Origin: Cordia subcordata
Lineage: Eukaryota > Streptophyta > Magnoliopsida > Boraginales > Cordiaceae
DNA length: 64,000 nucleotides
Direction: 5' to 3'
Assembly: GCA_028554755.1 (NCBI GenBank)
Contig: JAPTOF010000003.1
Span: 9,619,501 to 9,683,500 of the forward strand
The notes under the pieces were generated by a model that ran no database searches, had not been told where the DNA came from, and worked only from the letters and a program-made list of their open reading frames with translations. The translations under genes and the position numbers were made by a program. Positions 47,670 through 58,929 of the stretch are shown here, piece by piece (within the stretch, counting starts at the first letter, position 1; every line of letters begins with the position of its first letter).

Positions 47670-49124
47670 CCCTTTTCCCTCCACTGTTTGTGCGTGGTTG
47701 AATATCCAGCAATTTGTGCCTTTTAATTTTAAACATGTATTGTTCTAACACTAGTGCCCAGTTGAAGGCGATAAATCCAGCACTGCTAGGAGGCATCCTA
47801 GACATGTTTATATTTCATTTGCTTTCCTTGCTTTTTCTTTTCTTTTATTTGCTTTTAGTATTATCGTTATTTGATTTCTATTTTTCTTTTCGTTTGCTTT
47901 CTTTGTTTTCACCCTCCCAAGTGTTGATCCTCACTTCTATCATTTCTCATTCTTCATACACCTTGTTTATCATTTGATGATGCCAATGCAAGCTCCCATG
48001 GCTATGCTACTAATTGTGTGCTTTAAGTGTTTATGATTTGTTAAGAGACAGGGATTAGTAGTTGAATCATTATCCATGGGCATCGAAGAGCTTCAAAGGA
48101 ACACAAGGTTGTATCTATCCTTTCTCTACTTGACCCTTTGTATCTGCCTCATCTCTACCACCCTTACTTGATTTGTGTTGCCAATTTACTTGTTGAGTAA
48201 TATTGTTCTATTTGCTTGAGGACAAGTACAGTTTAGGTTTGGGGGTGTGGGAGTTTGGTTTTCTCATTATATGCTTTGTGTAGGGTAGCTGTGCTTAAAA
48301 TGGTGAAAAGTTTTTTATTTTGATGCATGCAGAGTCGTTTGTCTCTTGGTTGATTGGAGTGTTGGCTTTTGTGATTGATTTAATTGATTGGTGAATATGA
48401 GTTGCATTGTGGGGAGTGAATAGAGTGGATTGAAAATTGGGTCTTGGAGGGGATGCCCTTGAAGTTGTGGGGAGTGAGGACCTTTAAGAATAACCCTTGT
48501 TGCCACCCTATAGCTTAGTAGAAAAGAGTGTTGAAAAAGGGGTTGTTGATATGAGTGGCCTTCCTTGATTGGTTCGTTTTGATGTGCCAAACCTTTCTTT
48601 TTCTTTTCTTTTTGTGTAAATACAATGCAAAGCATGAAAAATTCAAAAAAATTGAAAAGGCAAAAAGGCACAAAAATATTAAAAAAAAGGAGTAAAAAGA
48701 GGAAAAGCCAAAGGCATTAAAAAGTTTTGTGAATAAGTGCATAAGTGACACAACGCCAACTAAGTACAAATTATCTTCTATGAAGATATGTGAATAAGGC
48801 TTTTTATAAGCCATTGTTTATGTATATTCTCTCTTTTCTTGTCTTTAAGGCTTTGTGCATATTGGGCAGGCCATGTTAGTTGAAGGGGCATGAACCTCAA
48901 CATCCCGAGTGCGTGCGTTAGAATCCTAGGTTTATGGTGGTTTGGCTGCTCGGGGAACTTCCCATGAGGTTCGAGGCCCTTAATGAGTAGAGGGAGGATC
49001 CAAAGAAACTTGAGGATCTTTCCACAATAGGAATGCCCCCTTCATACTTCTTAGGCTAACCATGATAGCGAGTCAATTCCTTTGGCAACCCTTTGCATCG
49101 ACTTTAGAGGTAAACTTAGGTTTG
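47670..49124 (+). other. N2 internal non-coding region
   Basis: Aligns with N1 24263-25779. Includes a purine-rich GTTTAGGTTTGGGGGT motif (48229-48248) about 910 bp before the 3' LTR, and a T-rich to A-rich stretch. The short minus-strand frames here follow base composition only. Confidence 0.55.
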
Positions 49125-49163
49125 GGCTTGCTTAGGGACAAGCAAGGAGAAGGTTTGGGGTGT
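49125..49163 (+). other. N2 3' polypurine tract region
   Basis: GGGACAAGCAAGGAGAAGG then TTTGGGG and the LTR start TAATGTG. Matches the tract before the N1 3' LTR. Confidence 0.6.
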
Positions 49164-50299
49164 TAATGTGTTTGTTTTGTGTGTTTATGTATTGCATGTA
49201 TATACTTGTTTTGAGGTTTTTTGAGCTTCATTTAATGTATTAGTATAGCATTTAGGCCATACTTGTGCATATTAGGGTTTACATATTCATAGTTGAAGTT
49301 AAGTCTTAAATGCTACACTAATGCTTGTTTGCTACTTGTTTTATGTGTGATTTGGAGAGATAATTGGAGCTTTATTGAGGGTTCTTGAAGTGTGGAACAA
49401 ATCAAAGAGTGTTATGGACATAAAGGAATGAAGAAAAGTGCATTTGGAAGTAGTCGGGAGAAGGAATAAGCGACTGAGGCGAAACTAAGCGCAACATGAG
49501 CCAAATTCAAAGCTTGCAACTAGGAAAAATTTTGAAAATGTTTTAGAGTGCAAAATATGACTTGGGAGATCCCCCACAGCAATACGAAGCCATAGAAAAA
49601 AATGGTGCACGACTCGGAGTTAAAATGAGCAAGATATGAGCATTTTACTGTCAAAACTGGTAAAGAATCTGTCAAGGTCGGTCTGTAGACCAGATAAGAA
49701 TCTGGGCGAATTTTGGCCAGATGACTTAGCCTTAAAGCCGGTCAATCGGTTGGGCACCTGGCTGGATGCATTGGTAGCTTTATTTAAGCCACTTTTCAGC
49801 CATTTTTGAAGAGGAACAACACCCAATTCACACACCCACTTCCCTAAACCTAAAATCCACCAAAAACCACCTCACACGCTCACTTCTAAACACATTTTAA
49901 TACATGGAATCAAGGATCCAAGAGGATAAAACACTAGGATTTGGGGCATAGCTCATGGATTGTAAAGCTTGGCTATGGATAGAAGAGTATCTCTTTTTTA
50001 TCCTAAGTCTAATTATGTATGATTAAAACTATGTAGGGTGATTATATCTTGTATTTATGGATTGATTAATACTTTTTATTAATGGTAACTTGATGGATTT
50101 ATATATATATGCTTTATGCTTAGGGTTTCAAAGGCTATTTTACATATATATCTATGTGTTTGTTGAAATGGCTTAATAAAGTTGCACATATATATATATA
50201 TATATACATGCATACATATATATATATATACATACATACATATATATATATACATACATACATATATATATATATACATACATACATATGTACATATAT

Positions 50300-50332
<33 letters not shown>

Positions 50333-51289
50333 GAAGTCTATTGTGCTATTAACAGCCTTTAAATCATTATGCTAGCATATCTATGTGTTTGTGTGGTGAT
50401 TACATGAAGTGGGTATGCTTATATATATGTCTACGTGTGTGTTTGCATACTTAATAGCATAAATAGCTTCTATTTCTTACATGTCAGGTGTAATTGCTTA
50501 AATTGTTGTAATCTAAGTATGTTTATGTGTTTAGTAGTAGAATACCCCAGAATATTTGCAAATGATAGGCCCTAGATGTGTTTGCTTTGCACTTTAATGT
50601 CAATTCCCTCTATTGTGATGTTGATGGATGGTGCATAACTAATGGCTAGCCTAGGTCGAGCTCCTTTAGCTTTAAATTGAGCTAATAGGTTTCATGGTAG
50701 GTTAGTCGACCTTAGATGGACTAGGTCTTGGCTTTAAATCTAGCCAACAGTTTAGAAGCTAGGGTTAGATCGATCTAAGTTACCTAGAATCCTAATTAGC
50801 TAATCCTATGGCCCTAAGTCATAAAGACCATATGTCGTGGCTCCAGGGGTCAACACCTAGGGATGGATTCGCACTGAGGCTTAGGGTGTAATTAGGAGGT
50901 TAATTAGGAGATTAGATGAGAGCAACCAAGTGTAATCCATCAAGCAACCCTAAAAAGAAGTAGTAATCACCCATTTGCATGCCGTAACCACCATATTCCC
51001 CATTTCCACGTGTTAGCATCCCCTTAGATCGCTTGATTCCCCCATCGCACATATACACCAACTTTTTATTTTTCTTGCTCATAGCTTAGATTTATCTTTC
51101 TCGAGCTCTCCTCAAACCAAAAACACCAAAAAGTTTGTAGTTAGGACCTCAACATGTAGCTCTTTCGGAGCTTAGAACACTATATACGTTAGGCCTCCCT
51201 ATGGATTCGACCCTGCACTCGCACATACCGTACTACACATGACCCATGCGCTTGCGGGCTATTTAGGCTTGTGCTCAAATATTGTATCA
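49164..51289 (+). repeat. N2 3' LTR
   Basis: 2126 bp, ends GTATCA. TATA-like TTATTTAAG at about 49780; hairpins TTAGCT/AGCTAA (50666-50685) and TTGGCT/AGCCAA (50728-50747). Longer than the 5' LTR mainly through a microsatellite at 50184-50331. Confidence 0.88.
50184..50331. repeat. (TA)n/(TACA)n microsatellite in the N2 3' LTR
   Basis: About 148 bp of alternating TATATA and CATACATA blocks. The 5' LTR has only 'gcatgtatatgtattgaag' at the same place (about 44780-44800), so the expansion followed insertion. The Tyr/Ile-rich open frames on both strands here are artefacts of the repeat. Confidence 0.93.
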
Positions 51290-52393
51290 ATATGTTTTTC
51301 TCAAACAAATCTAGCTTATAGAGTGTGTATACAATAATGAATTGAAGAAATAGAAAGCATTAGGGTTACAAGCTTCAATAATCAAATATAGGAAAAGTTA
51401 GGCTCTTAAATGCTCAAAGGATTTCACAAATATAGCTCAAACTCTCAAGCATTTCTAATAAATGATTTGAAAGAGATAAGGAAAGCTTAGAGATAAAGTT
51501 TGAATGATAGGAAAGTGTATTCAAATCAATTAAGAGTTGTTAGGGTAATAATGGTGAACGAAGGTTTTGAAAAGGGCAAGCAACTATTCTATAACGGCTA
51601 CAACATTAAATATTACAGGGGAGTTAGTCGCCCTGGCCGAGGGCCTGACTCCTTATGAACCCTCATTGACCTGGACGGATGCGTAAGCCAGTTAAACGGT
51701 TAGGGGTTTGGTTGAAAGCCCTAATTTACTAATGTGGTCAATCGACCTCTGTGATTAGCCGAGTGCTCGACTAGGGGATCTAGCTACATCAGAATGTTAA
51801 GACAAAATCCACCAAGCAAGTTTTAAAAAGCTACCAACATTGATCCAAAGCATTTTTCAAGCGTAGAACACTTCAAAAAAGTTTTTCTAAGACATTTAAG
51901 TTCAATAGACATGCTAACAAATTTCTCTGAATATTTTCAAGACTTTATGCAATAAGAAGCATTTCTTCAAAGATAAGAATTGTTTCCCAAAAATCTTTTA
52001 TGCAAGTGATGCAATAATAAAAGCAATTGTTTGAGCTATAAAAGTGATCCTAAGACTATTCACAAGAGAGCACAAACTGGTACCCCTCATCACGTCTTGT
52101 CTCTGCCTTATAATTCCAATCTTGTTCACGAGCATTCTTCATCTTCTTGCAAAGTTTGAAATATGTGTGCAATGGCTTCTAAGCTTGATATGATATCTTC
52201 ATTCCATCAATGCACATCCTCCACATCATGCTAATATAAAATACACTAAAACACTTGCACAATGTTTAGCATTCATAGTATAAGCCATGGTAAAAGCATC
52301 ATAGTATATAAGAATCATTGTTATGCTAATTACCAAACTATAAGATTAATTTTCATCATCAAAACAATCATTAAAAGCAATATTACGCTAACA
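51290..52393 (-). repeat. Copia LTR, 5' part (right of N2)
   Basis: Continues the LTR broken at 43740. Its 5' edge on the minus strand is TGTTAGCG (52393-52386), preceded by a polypurine tract. With 43371-43740 the LTR is about 1.47 kb. It carries a cluster of GTCGACC-like repeats at about 51620-51780. Confidence 0.7.
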
Positions 52394-52408
52394 ATCTCTC
52401 CCTTTTTG
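52394..52408 (-). other. Polypurine tract of the copia element
   Basis: Minus strand CAAAAAGGGAGAGAT immediately before the LTR start TGTTAGCG, the standard layout of plant SIRE-type copia elements. Confidence 0.75.
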
Positions 52409-52859
52409 ATTATGACAAATTAATCCAATTTAGATGGAGTCATAAAAATAAAATGACTCACCCTCAACCGATGCATAAGATTGACAACAAATAAATTGGA
52501 GTCTACTCTAGGCATGACTCCCAATTAGACAATTTATGCATCCAAGTTCAAAGCGTCAAAGCACAAGTTCATCACATATAAGCATACATAAGCCATTCAC
52601 ATGCTACTTCTCCCCTTTAGCATTATCAAAACAAGTAAATGCATAGGAGAAATAATGAAAGGACAAGCTACTATTACCAAAGTAAAGTATTAACTACTAA
52701 GTTTAATTAATGAGCTACAAGACTAGGAAGCATCTAAAGCAAACTAAAATAGTCATTGAAGTCTCAAAAACCAACCAACATAAACTAAATGCTAAAATGT
52801 TTGAAAAGCATGAAAGAGTTGTTTTTTGAAAAATGCATAGTGCTCCAATCCTTAAGGGT
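52409..52859 (-). other. Copia untranslated 3' region
   Basis: A/T-rich, between the second ORF and the polypurine tract. No coding sequence recognised. Confidence 0.45.
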
Positions 52860-54260
52860 CCTTGCCATGGTCCTTGAAGTACTTAGCAAAGTTGAATTTG
52901 AGTTCTCGTGGGAGTTCTCAAGCTTGCCCAAGTAGATTTTCATTTGGCTAACAGTAGTGTTCGTCTTTACCTAATTTTATTCATTTCAGTCCAATTGGCA
53001 TTCATCTGGCCCATACTTGTATTTAGTGTCTACATTTGAGTCAATATCTAGGCTACGATGGAAAATCATCTTACTGCACACCACAACTAGAACCTACTCC
53101 ATACCTTATTTTCTCTCGCCTTTGCTCGCCTATTATAGCTTGCTCCCTTGAGACACTCATAGCTCTCCTTAGATCAATTTCTTCTGAAGTTAGCTTAGTT
53201 TCTTCCTTGTCTGACTTATATCCATGGGAATCCCAATAACTAGCTCACTAATTTTAATGCCTTCTCTTCTAGCTTGTTCTTTTTGTTTTTCCTCATCAAG
53301 AGCATCTTGAGCCTCATCCACATGTTGAGCTTCTAGTCCCATCACTTGGTTACTAAAGGTAGTCCCTTCCTTTGATCGCTGCTTTCTTGCCTCCTTGATC
53401 CCATGGGCAAATGATTATAAGTGGCCCTATTAAAGGGTTCCCGTTGTACCAGTAAATGCCCATGAAATTCATGTAAACCATATTGAAATTCCAAGCAAAT
53501 AGCTTAATCTTTTCTTTTGGCTTAACCTTAAAATGATAAAAAAAATGCAGGCCAAAGCCATTTCATAGCCTGGAGTAGTGGTTTTTCCTTTATCCTTACC
53601 ACTAATGTGTAGCATATGTTGTAAAATAAGAAATGGTAAGGCAATTTTCTTTTTCTCTTGAAGCATGTAAAGCACGTAAGCATCCATCAAAGGTATTTTT
53701 TTCGTCATTGATCATCCTAGGCAACAACACTTCACTAATCACTTTTAAAGCAATTCTTTTGTTGACATCAACTTATTTGGGAAGGGGAAGAACTAAATCA
53801 GGGGTTTTAGGACCAACTCTACGCTACATAAAATTAATAATAGCAGAGACATATTGCTTAGCTCCTTTTAGCCATCCTTGACTGTTATAATATCCCTCTC
53901 CATCAATCGGTATTTTGAAAATCTTATTCAAAACCTCTTCTCACAAAATAAAGGACATATTGCACATGGATAATTTCAATTCAAGTTTAGGACTTCTACG
54001 TTCAATTTCAAGGTTTTCATAGAATTCACACACCATACCAACATATACACCACAATTCATTTGCAAAAATTATACCTATCTTGACATTCAAAAAGTTGAA
54101 GAATATTTGTACTTGCGAAATCCAAATCCACAAGGCATTTTCCATATGCCATTGATTTCTCTTCAATTTTTTAGGTTTATTGTGGTGGAGGTGATTGTGT
54201 TCTTGCACTTTTGCTCCTCCCGCTTTCTTGACCCCTTCCTCTTGGATTCACCGTATTTTA
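52860..54260 (-). pseudogene. Second ORF of the copia element (putative plant transposon protein-like)
   Basis: Reading leftward from about 54255: NPRGRGQESGRSKSARTQSPPP, then, across shifts and stops, LFECQDRYNF, the 79-codon open piece 53469-53708 (TKKIPLMDAYVLYMLQEKKK, LPFLILQHMLHI, TTPGYEMALACIF), and a charged EAQDALDEEKQKEQARREGI segment. The middle resembles the 'putative plant transposon protein' domain often found as an extra ORF in plant retroelements; its function is not known. The apparent start is GTG where ATG would be expected. No transmembrane segment was seen, so I do not call it env. Confidence 0.45.
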
Positions 54261-54575
54261 GATGAAAATGCACAAAATACTTGGTTGAAAGTGGTCTTTA
54301 AGTAGTGGGTTTGATGATTTTGCAAAGAAATTAGAGAGATTTTGGGGAAAATTGAGGTTTGAAAAGGTGGGTTTTGATGGGTGGTGGGTTTTGGTAAAAA
54401 ACAAATTGTGAAAAGTGAAAATAATATGGTGAAAAACCCTTAAAATAACCCTCTCATACGTTTAGTCGATCAACTAGCTAATCGAGTAAGTTGACTAGCC
54501 AAATTAGAATGTAAAAAAATGAAGGCTAGATGCCCTCCTATGTAGGTTAGTCGGTCGGCTAGGGCGGCTGGCTTG
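54261..54575 (-). promoter_or_regulatory. Promoter-like spacer before the copia second ORF
   Basis: On the minus strand, a palindromic GTCGACC-like cluster (54465-54570) is followed by a TATA-like GGTTATTTTAAGG (54438-54450) and a C/A-rich leader with AAACCCACCACCC. The LTRs of the neighbouring gypsy elements have the same order: palindromes, TATA-like box, CACCCA-rich leader. A promoter role is inferred. Confidence 0.4.
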
Positions 54576-54654
54576 CCTAGATTATGGAAAAATGCAATGT
54601 TCATCATTCAAAGCCACAATATTCGCACATAAACATATTTTAGCCAAAATATTG

Positions 54655-55195
54655 CATGCTAATTTTTCTCCTAATCTTACAAAATTGATTCATATGCAAT
54701 GGTTTAGTAAAACTATCAGCAACTTGATGCAATGTATCAACAAATTCAATCAATATTCATATTTTCCCACATGATATCTAATGAAATGGTGTCTAATCTC
54801 AATATGTTTGGTTCTAGAATGTTGAATAGGATACTTAGGGAGATATATAGCACTAGTTTTGTCATAAAAGATAGGCATATGATCATAATGCAGACCATAA
54901 TCAAGCAAGTTTTGTTTCATCCACAAAATTTGAGCAACACAAATTTCGATGGCAATATACTCTACCTTGATAGTAGATATAGTTATACTATTTTGCTTCC
55001 TATTAGACCAAGAACTAAAGAATGACCAAGAAATTGACAAGTGCCAGTAGTACTCTTATGATCTACCTTACAACTGACAAAATTTGTGTACCTGGCTTGA
55101 TTTATGAAGATGCCCTCCTTAGTTTGCTTGATTTGGAGTCCAAGACAGAATGTTAACTCACTCGTCATGCCCATCTCACACTTAATATGCATACA
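54655..55195 (-). pseudogene. Ty1/copia reverse transcriptase C-terminus and RNase H
   Basis: Reading leftward from 55192: ELTFCLGLQIKQTKEGIFINQARYT (end of RT), a shift, then SWSNRKQNSITISTIKVEYIA, QILWMKQNLLDYGL, IFYDKTSAIYLPKYPIQHSRTKHIEIRHHF (RNase H) and VDTLHQVADSFTKPL close to the pol end. These are standard SIRE/Maximus-type copia motifs; KVEYIA replaces EAEYIA, touching an acidic residue. The upstream part of pol is missing: P2's LTR starts at 55196. Non-functional. Confidence 0.9.
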
Positions 55196-57037
55196 TGATG
55201 TGTTGTGATTTTATGTGTGTTTGCATTGTAGTTTACTTATATTTTTTTGGTGTTATATGCTTATGTAGTAGCATTAGTATAGCACTTATGCTAGAGATAT
55301 GCTTAAGCTAAGATAAGTGTACATAGTTGAGTTGAACAAATAAATGTCACACTAATTACTCATTTTGATGATCAAGATGAGTCATAGGCTGATAATGAAG
55401 CTTGCACAATTATAGGTGATGAAGATAAAAGGTGCACAAGTCGTAGGGAGAAGACTAGAGGCTGAAACAATGAAGAATGAAAGAAGAAGGATTTAGTCGA
55501 ACGACCCAAAGCAAAGGCCGGTCGACCATTCCAGAGAAGAAGTCTTTTTTGGTGGTTGACTACCTTCTTCAACTAGTTGGCCGGCTAGGTCAAACTGTAG
55601 GTCCAAAAAGCACCCTAGAATAGCTGATCGAGTCTCTCTAGCTGGTCGATCGGCAGCTCGCTGAAGACTATAAATAGGGTCTGATTTTGTAGCAAAAGAA
55701 TAATGAATTCACACCCACTTTTCACACACAAAAAACCCGAACTCACCCACCTTATACACCCCTTTTCACACACTTTCCACTTGGATTCAAGCGTATTTGG
55801 AGGGATTTAACAACTTTGGAGTGAAGATTTACTCGAGAATTATACAAGAATAGCTAGGATGGAAAGGGAGTTTCCTTATTTTTCTTTCATCCTATTTTAT
55901 ATTATGATTGGGTAGACTTATTTAGGGTGATTTAGCTTGTGTAATGGGTTGATTATATACTCTGATGTTATGGGATTTGATGGCTTAATATACATATGCT
56001 TTGTTTTTCTTATTTTAATGGCTATTATTTAATACATGTCTAGGTGTTTGATAATATGTCTATGTGAGTAGCAAATGTATAAATTGATGTCTATTTGCTA
56101 TTAAACACCTCTAATCTATTCTATAATCATGTCTATGTGTTTACATGTGGATTTATGAAGTGGGTATTGCTTTTAGTCATGTCTATGTGTATGATAGCAT
56201 GCCTAGTAGCGAGTATGACCTTAATAATGCATACATATTGATTCCTAATTACTTTAAATGGTGTAATTCGAGCATGACAATGTTTGGTAGTTGAATAGGT
56301 CTCTATATTCATGAACACCATAGGTTAGAACATGTATGATTCCGCCAATTGACCAAATCCCACTATGGTAACCCTAGAAGATGATGCTTAATTAGGTTAG
56401 CCTAGATCTAGTCTTCTTTGGCTTTAAACCTAGCCAACAGGTTTTTAGGTGGGTTTAGTCAACCTTAATAACACTAGGTCTTGGATTTAAATGTAACCAA
56501 TGGTTTAGGTACTAGGGTAGCTTTTTTCTAAATCAACTAGAAAGCTAGTTAGTCAATCCTAAGGCCCTAGGTCATAAGAACCACATCGTGACTCTAGCAG
56601 TGCATGCCTAGGGACAGACACACACAAAGTCCTAGGGGGAAATTAGGACACTAGTTAGCAACCTAGCTAAGAACTATTCTCATAGTTAAGCCATCTCCTA
56701 TAATCCTATAACATTTGAGTCAATAATCACCCATTAGCAAGCGAAAGTCACCCTAACTTATTCCATTTGCAAGTTCCCTCTAGGTAGTTTGTTTCCCTAT
56801 TTTCTATTCCTATTTCTCTTAGTACAGTTTTATTCCTTTCTTTTCGAGCTCCTGCTATATCTTAAAAAACCCAAAAAGATTGTTCGTATAGGTTTTCTTT
56901 TAGGCACATTCTAGGACATACATATATAAGATCCATTCCACAAATTCGTTTCTTTATGGTTTGACACCCATTCACACTATACTGCACTGATTTGTGCACT
57001 TACAGATCATTAGGGCTTGTGCACTTAGAGACGATCA
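55196..57037 (+). repeat. P2 5' LTR
   Basis: 1842 bp, TGATGTGTTG to GATCA. GGTCGACC-type pairs (55495-55655), TATA box TATAAATAG (55669-55677), hairpin TTGGCT/AGCCAA (56418-56437) and a weaker TTGGAT/AACCAA copy near 56481. Confidence 0.9.
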
Positions 57038-57040
57038 AGT

Positions 57041-57061
57041 TCTTGGTGTCATTACTGGGGA
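57041..57061 (+). other. P2 primer-binding site
   Basis: TTGGTGTCATTACTGGGGA, four or five bases after the LTR, an Athila-type site with transitions. Confidence 0.75.
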
Positions 57062-57419
57062 GGCATGATTGGTTTGTGTTCTTTGCTTGTATGTTTTAGT
57101 GGTTTCTTGTTTTATTTGTCTTTCTTGCTTTATCTTATTAGTTTGATTTCATAGTCTCTTGTTTTTCTTTTTGTTTAGTTAGCTTATTCTCTTTTGTTTA
57201 CTTCTTTTTTCTTAGCTTAGCTTTCTTGTTTCCTTGCTTATCTTTAGTTTGTTTTTGCTTTTCTCTTTTTAGTAGATTTTAGGTTTTGGCGCTTTGTTGC
57301 TATAGATTTAGGAAAATTTGAAGTTTTGGGGGTTGAAGTGGTCAGAGTTGGAATAGTGTTGTATGCTTGGTAAGAGATCACATAGGAATCCCTTAATTCT
57401 ATATTAATCCTAAACTTGA

Positions 57420-58900
57420 GAAGGCTGCACGTCATTTTAGGAATATAGGTGATATTCTAGGAAAGATGGCCGATCTTATTAATCCTTCTATTCATTTTGT
57501 TCCCTCTATGAATCCTATTTCGCCACATGAGCACCATAGGCATTCACAAGCTTAAGATCATTTTAGGTAACAACCCCTTTGATCGGATCCACCCATAGAG
57601 GATAAGCCCACACTTAGGCAATTCTTCATCCCCAATGCTTTCAAGCCTAACTTGGCTATCTTTGTTCCAAGTTGGGGGAAGCTAAATTCGAGATTAAGCC
57701 TAGCATGTTGGTAATGCTCTCTTCTTTCTATTAGAGGAGCAATAAGAGTCCTTTGTACTACATCACAGATTCTATAAAAGTAAGTTCCATTCTTCACTTT
57801 TCTAGTGTGTCTCAAGAAGTCATTCGCGTTAAGTTGTTCCTATTTTCCCTTAAAGATAAGGCTAGGTCATGATATCATTCTTTACCTAGTGGTTGCATTA
57901 CATCTTGGAATGAGCTTTAATCAAGGTTCTATTAATATTTCTTTCCCATGGCTAAGACTATCGACTTTAGGGCTTTTATTATGACTTTCTCTCAACACGA
58001 CTTATAGCCTTTGATAAGGCATGAGAGAGGTTCAATGAACTTCTCAGGCAATGCCCACACCATGGGTATGGTGTTCACAACCTTCTTCAATATTTCTTTA
58101 AAGGCTTGAATGAGCAAAATAAGATGATGGTGAATGCCGCCTCTAATGGTGGGTTCTATAATTTGAGACTGAGTTAAGCTTGGGATAAAATGAATTTGTT
58201 GGTCGAGAACTCTTTTCAAAAAATTGCTATAAATAAGTCTAGTAGAGAAGCTAATAGAAGAGGTGTCTGAAGTAGGAGTTTCTTTGGTTTACCTCCTAAG
58301 GTAGTGGCCTTAACGAACAAGCTAGATCAATTCAACTCTTTGAGCCTTTCCTCTTACAATCATAGAACTAGTTCTGTAGATTCGTCCTCTGCCCTATTGG
58401 TCGTTGAGATATGTCAATTGTGTCTTAAGTCATCTCATAAGACTATTGAGTGCCCTTTAGCATCCCAGTTTCCTGATTTCATGTAGGAGCAAGTTTGTGT
58501 TACATAAGGATATTCAGGTGAGTACAACCCATACTCGAACAATTATAATCTAGGTTGGAGAGGCAACTGTAAGTTTTCTTGGAGACAGGGTCAGTATAAG
58601 TCCTCGCATTCCCAACCCTAGGTCTTACTCCAATAAAGACCCCATCCTACTAATCCCCTAGGGTTTTATAATGTCAATCAACCTAGGCTTTCTAATGTTC
58701 CTTAGCCATAGGCACTCCATATCCCCTCTACTAGCCAGTCTCCTAGCAATAATATGATGAAGATGATGCATTTTATTCAGGATCAGTAATAGGCTTTGGC
58801 TAGTTAGCAAAAGGAGTTAGTGGATAGGTAAGAGCTAGCTAGCTATAAGCAGCAAATGGCTAGGTTTGAGGCACAATAAGGGTAATTTGTCAGTTAGATA
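57420..58900 (+). pseudogene. P2 gag, decayed
   Basis: Collinear with P1 gag. Recognisable across shifts: PTLRQFFIPNAF, LFLFSLKDKARS, MTFSQHDL, ERFNELLRQCPHHGYG, LLQYFFKGLNEQNKMM, and a complete CCHC knuckle CQLCLKSSHKTIEC in the open frame 58304-58486. Many stops; the 3' end is split by the solo LTR at 58930. Confidence 0.83.
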
Positions 58901-58929
58901 AGCACTAGAGACCCCGAGAAGTTGCCTTC

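Larger units (their letters stand above)
43741..51289 (+). mobile_element. N2: complete non-autonomous LTR retrotransposon
   Basis: 5' LTR (43741-~45740), internal region and 3' LTR (49164-51289), flanked by a perfect ATATG duplication (43736-43740 and 51290-51294). It lies within a copia LTR. The only coding content is a gag-like protein with two zinc knuckles; no pol domain. The primer-binding site expected after the 5' LTR is missing. It is the better preserved member of the family that includes N1. Confidence 0.9.

Noticed and set aside
50079..50375. Tyr/Ile-rich open frames on both strands
   Set aside because: They are translations of the TA/CATA microsatellite inside the N2 3' LTR.
52860..54260. 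Envelope-like gene in the copia element
   Set aside because: The position fits env-like ORFs of SIRE-type elements, but I see no signal peptide or membrane segment, and the middle resembles a plant transposon-protein domain instead.
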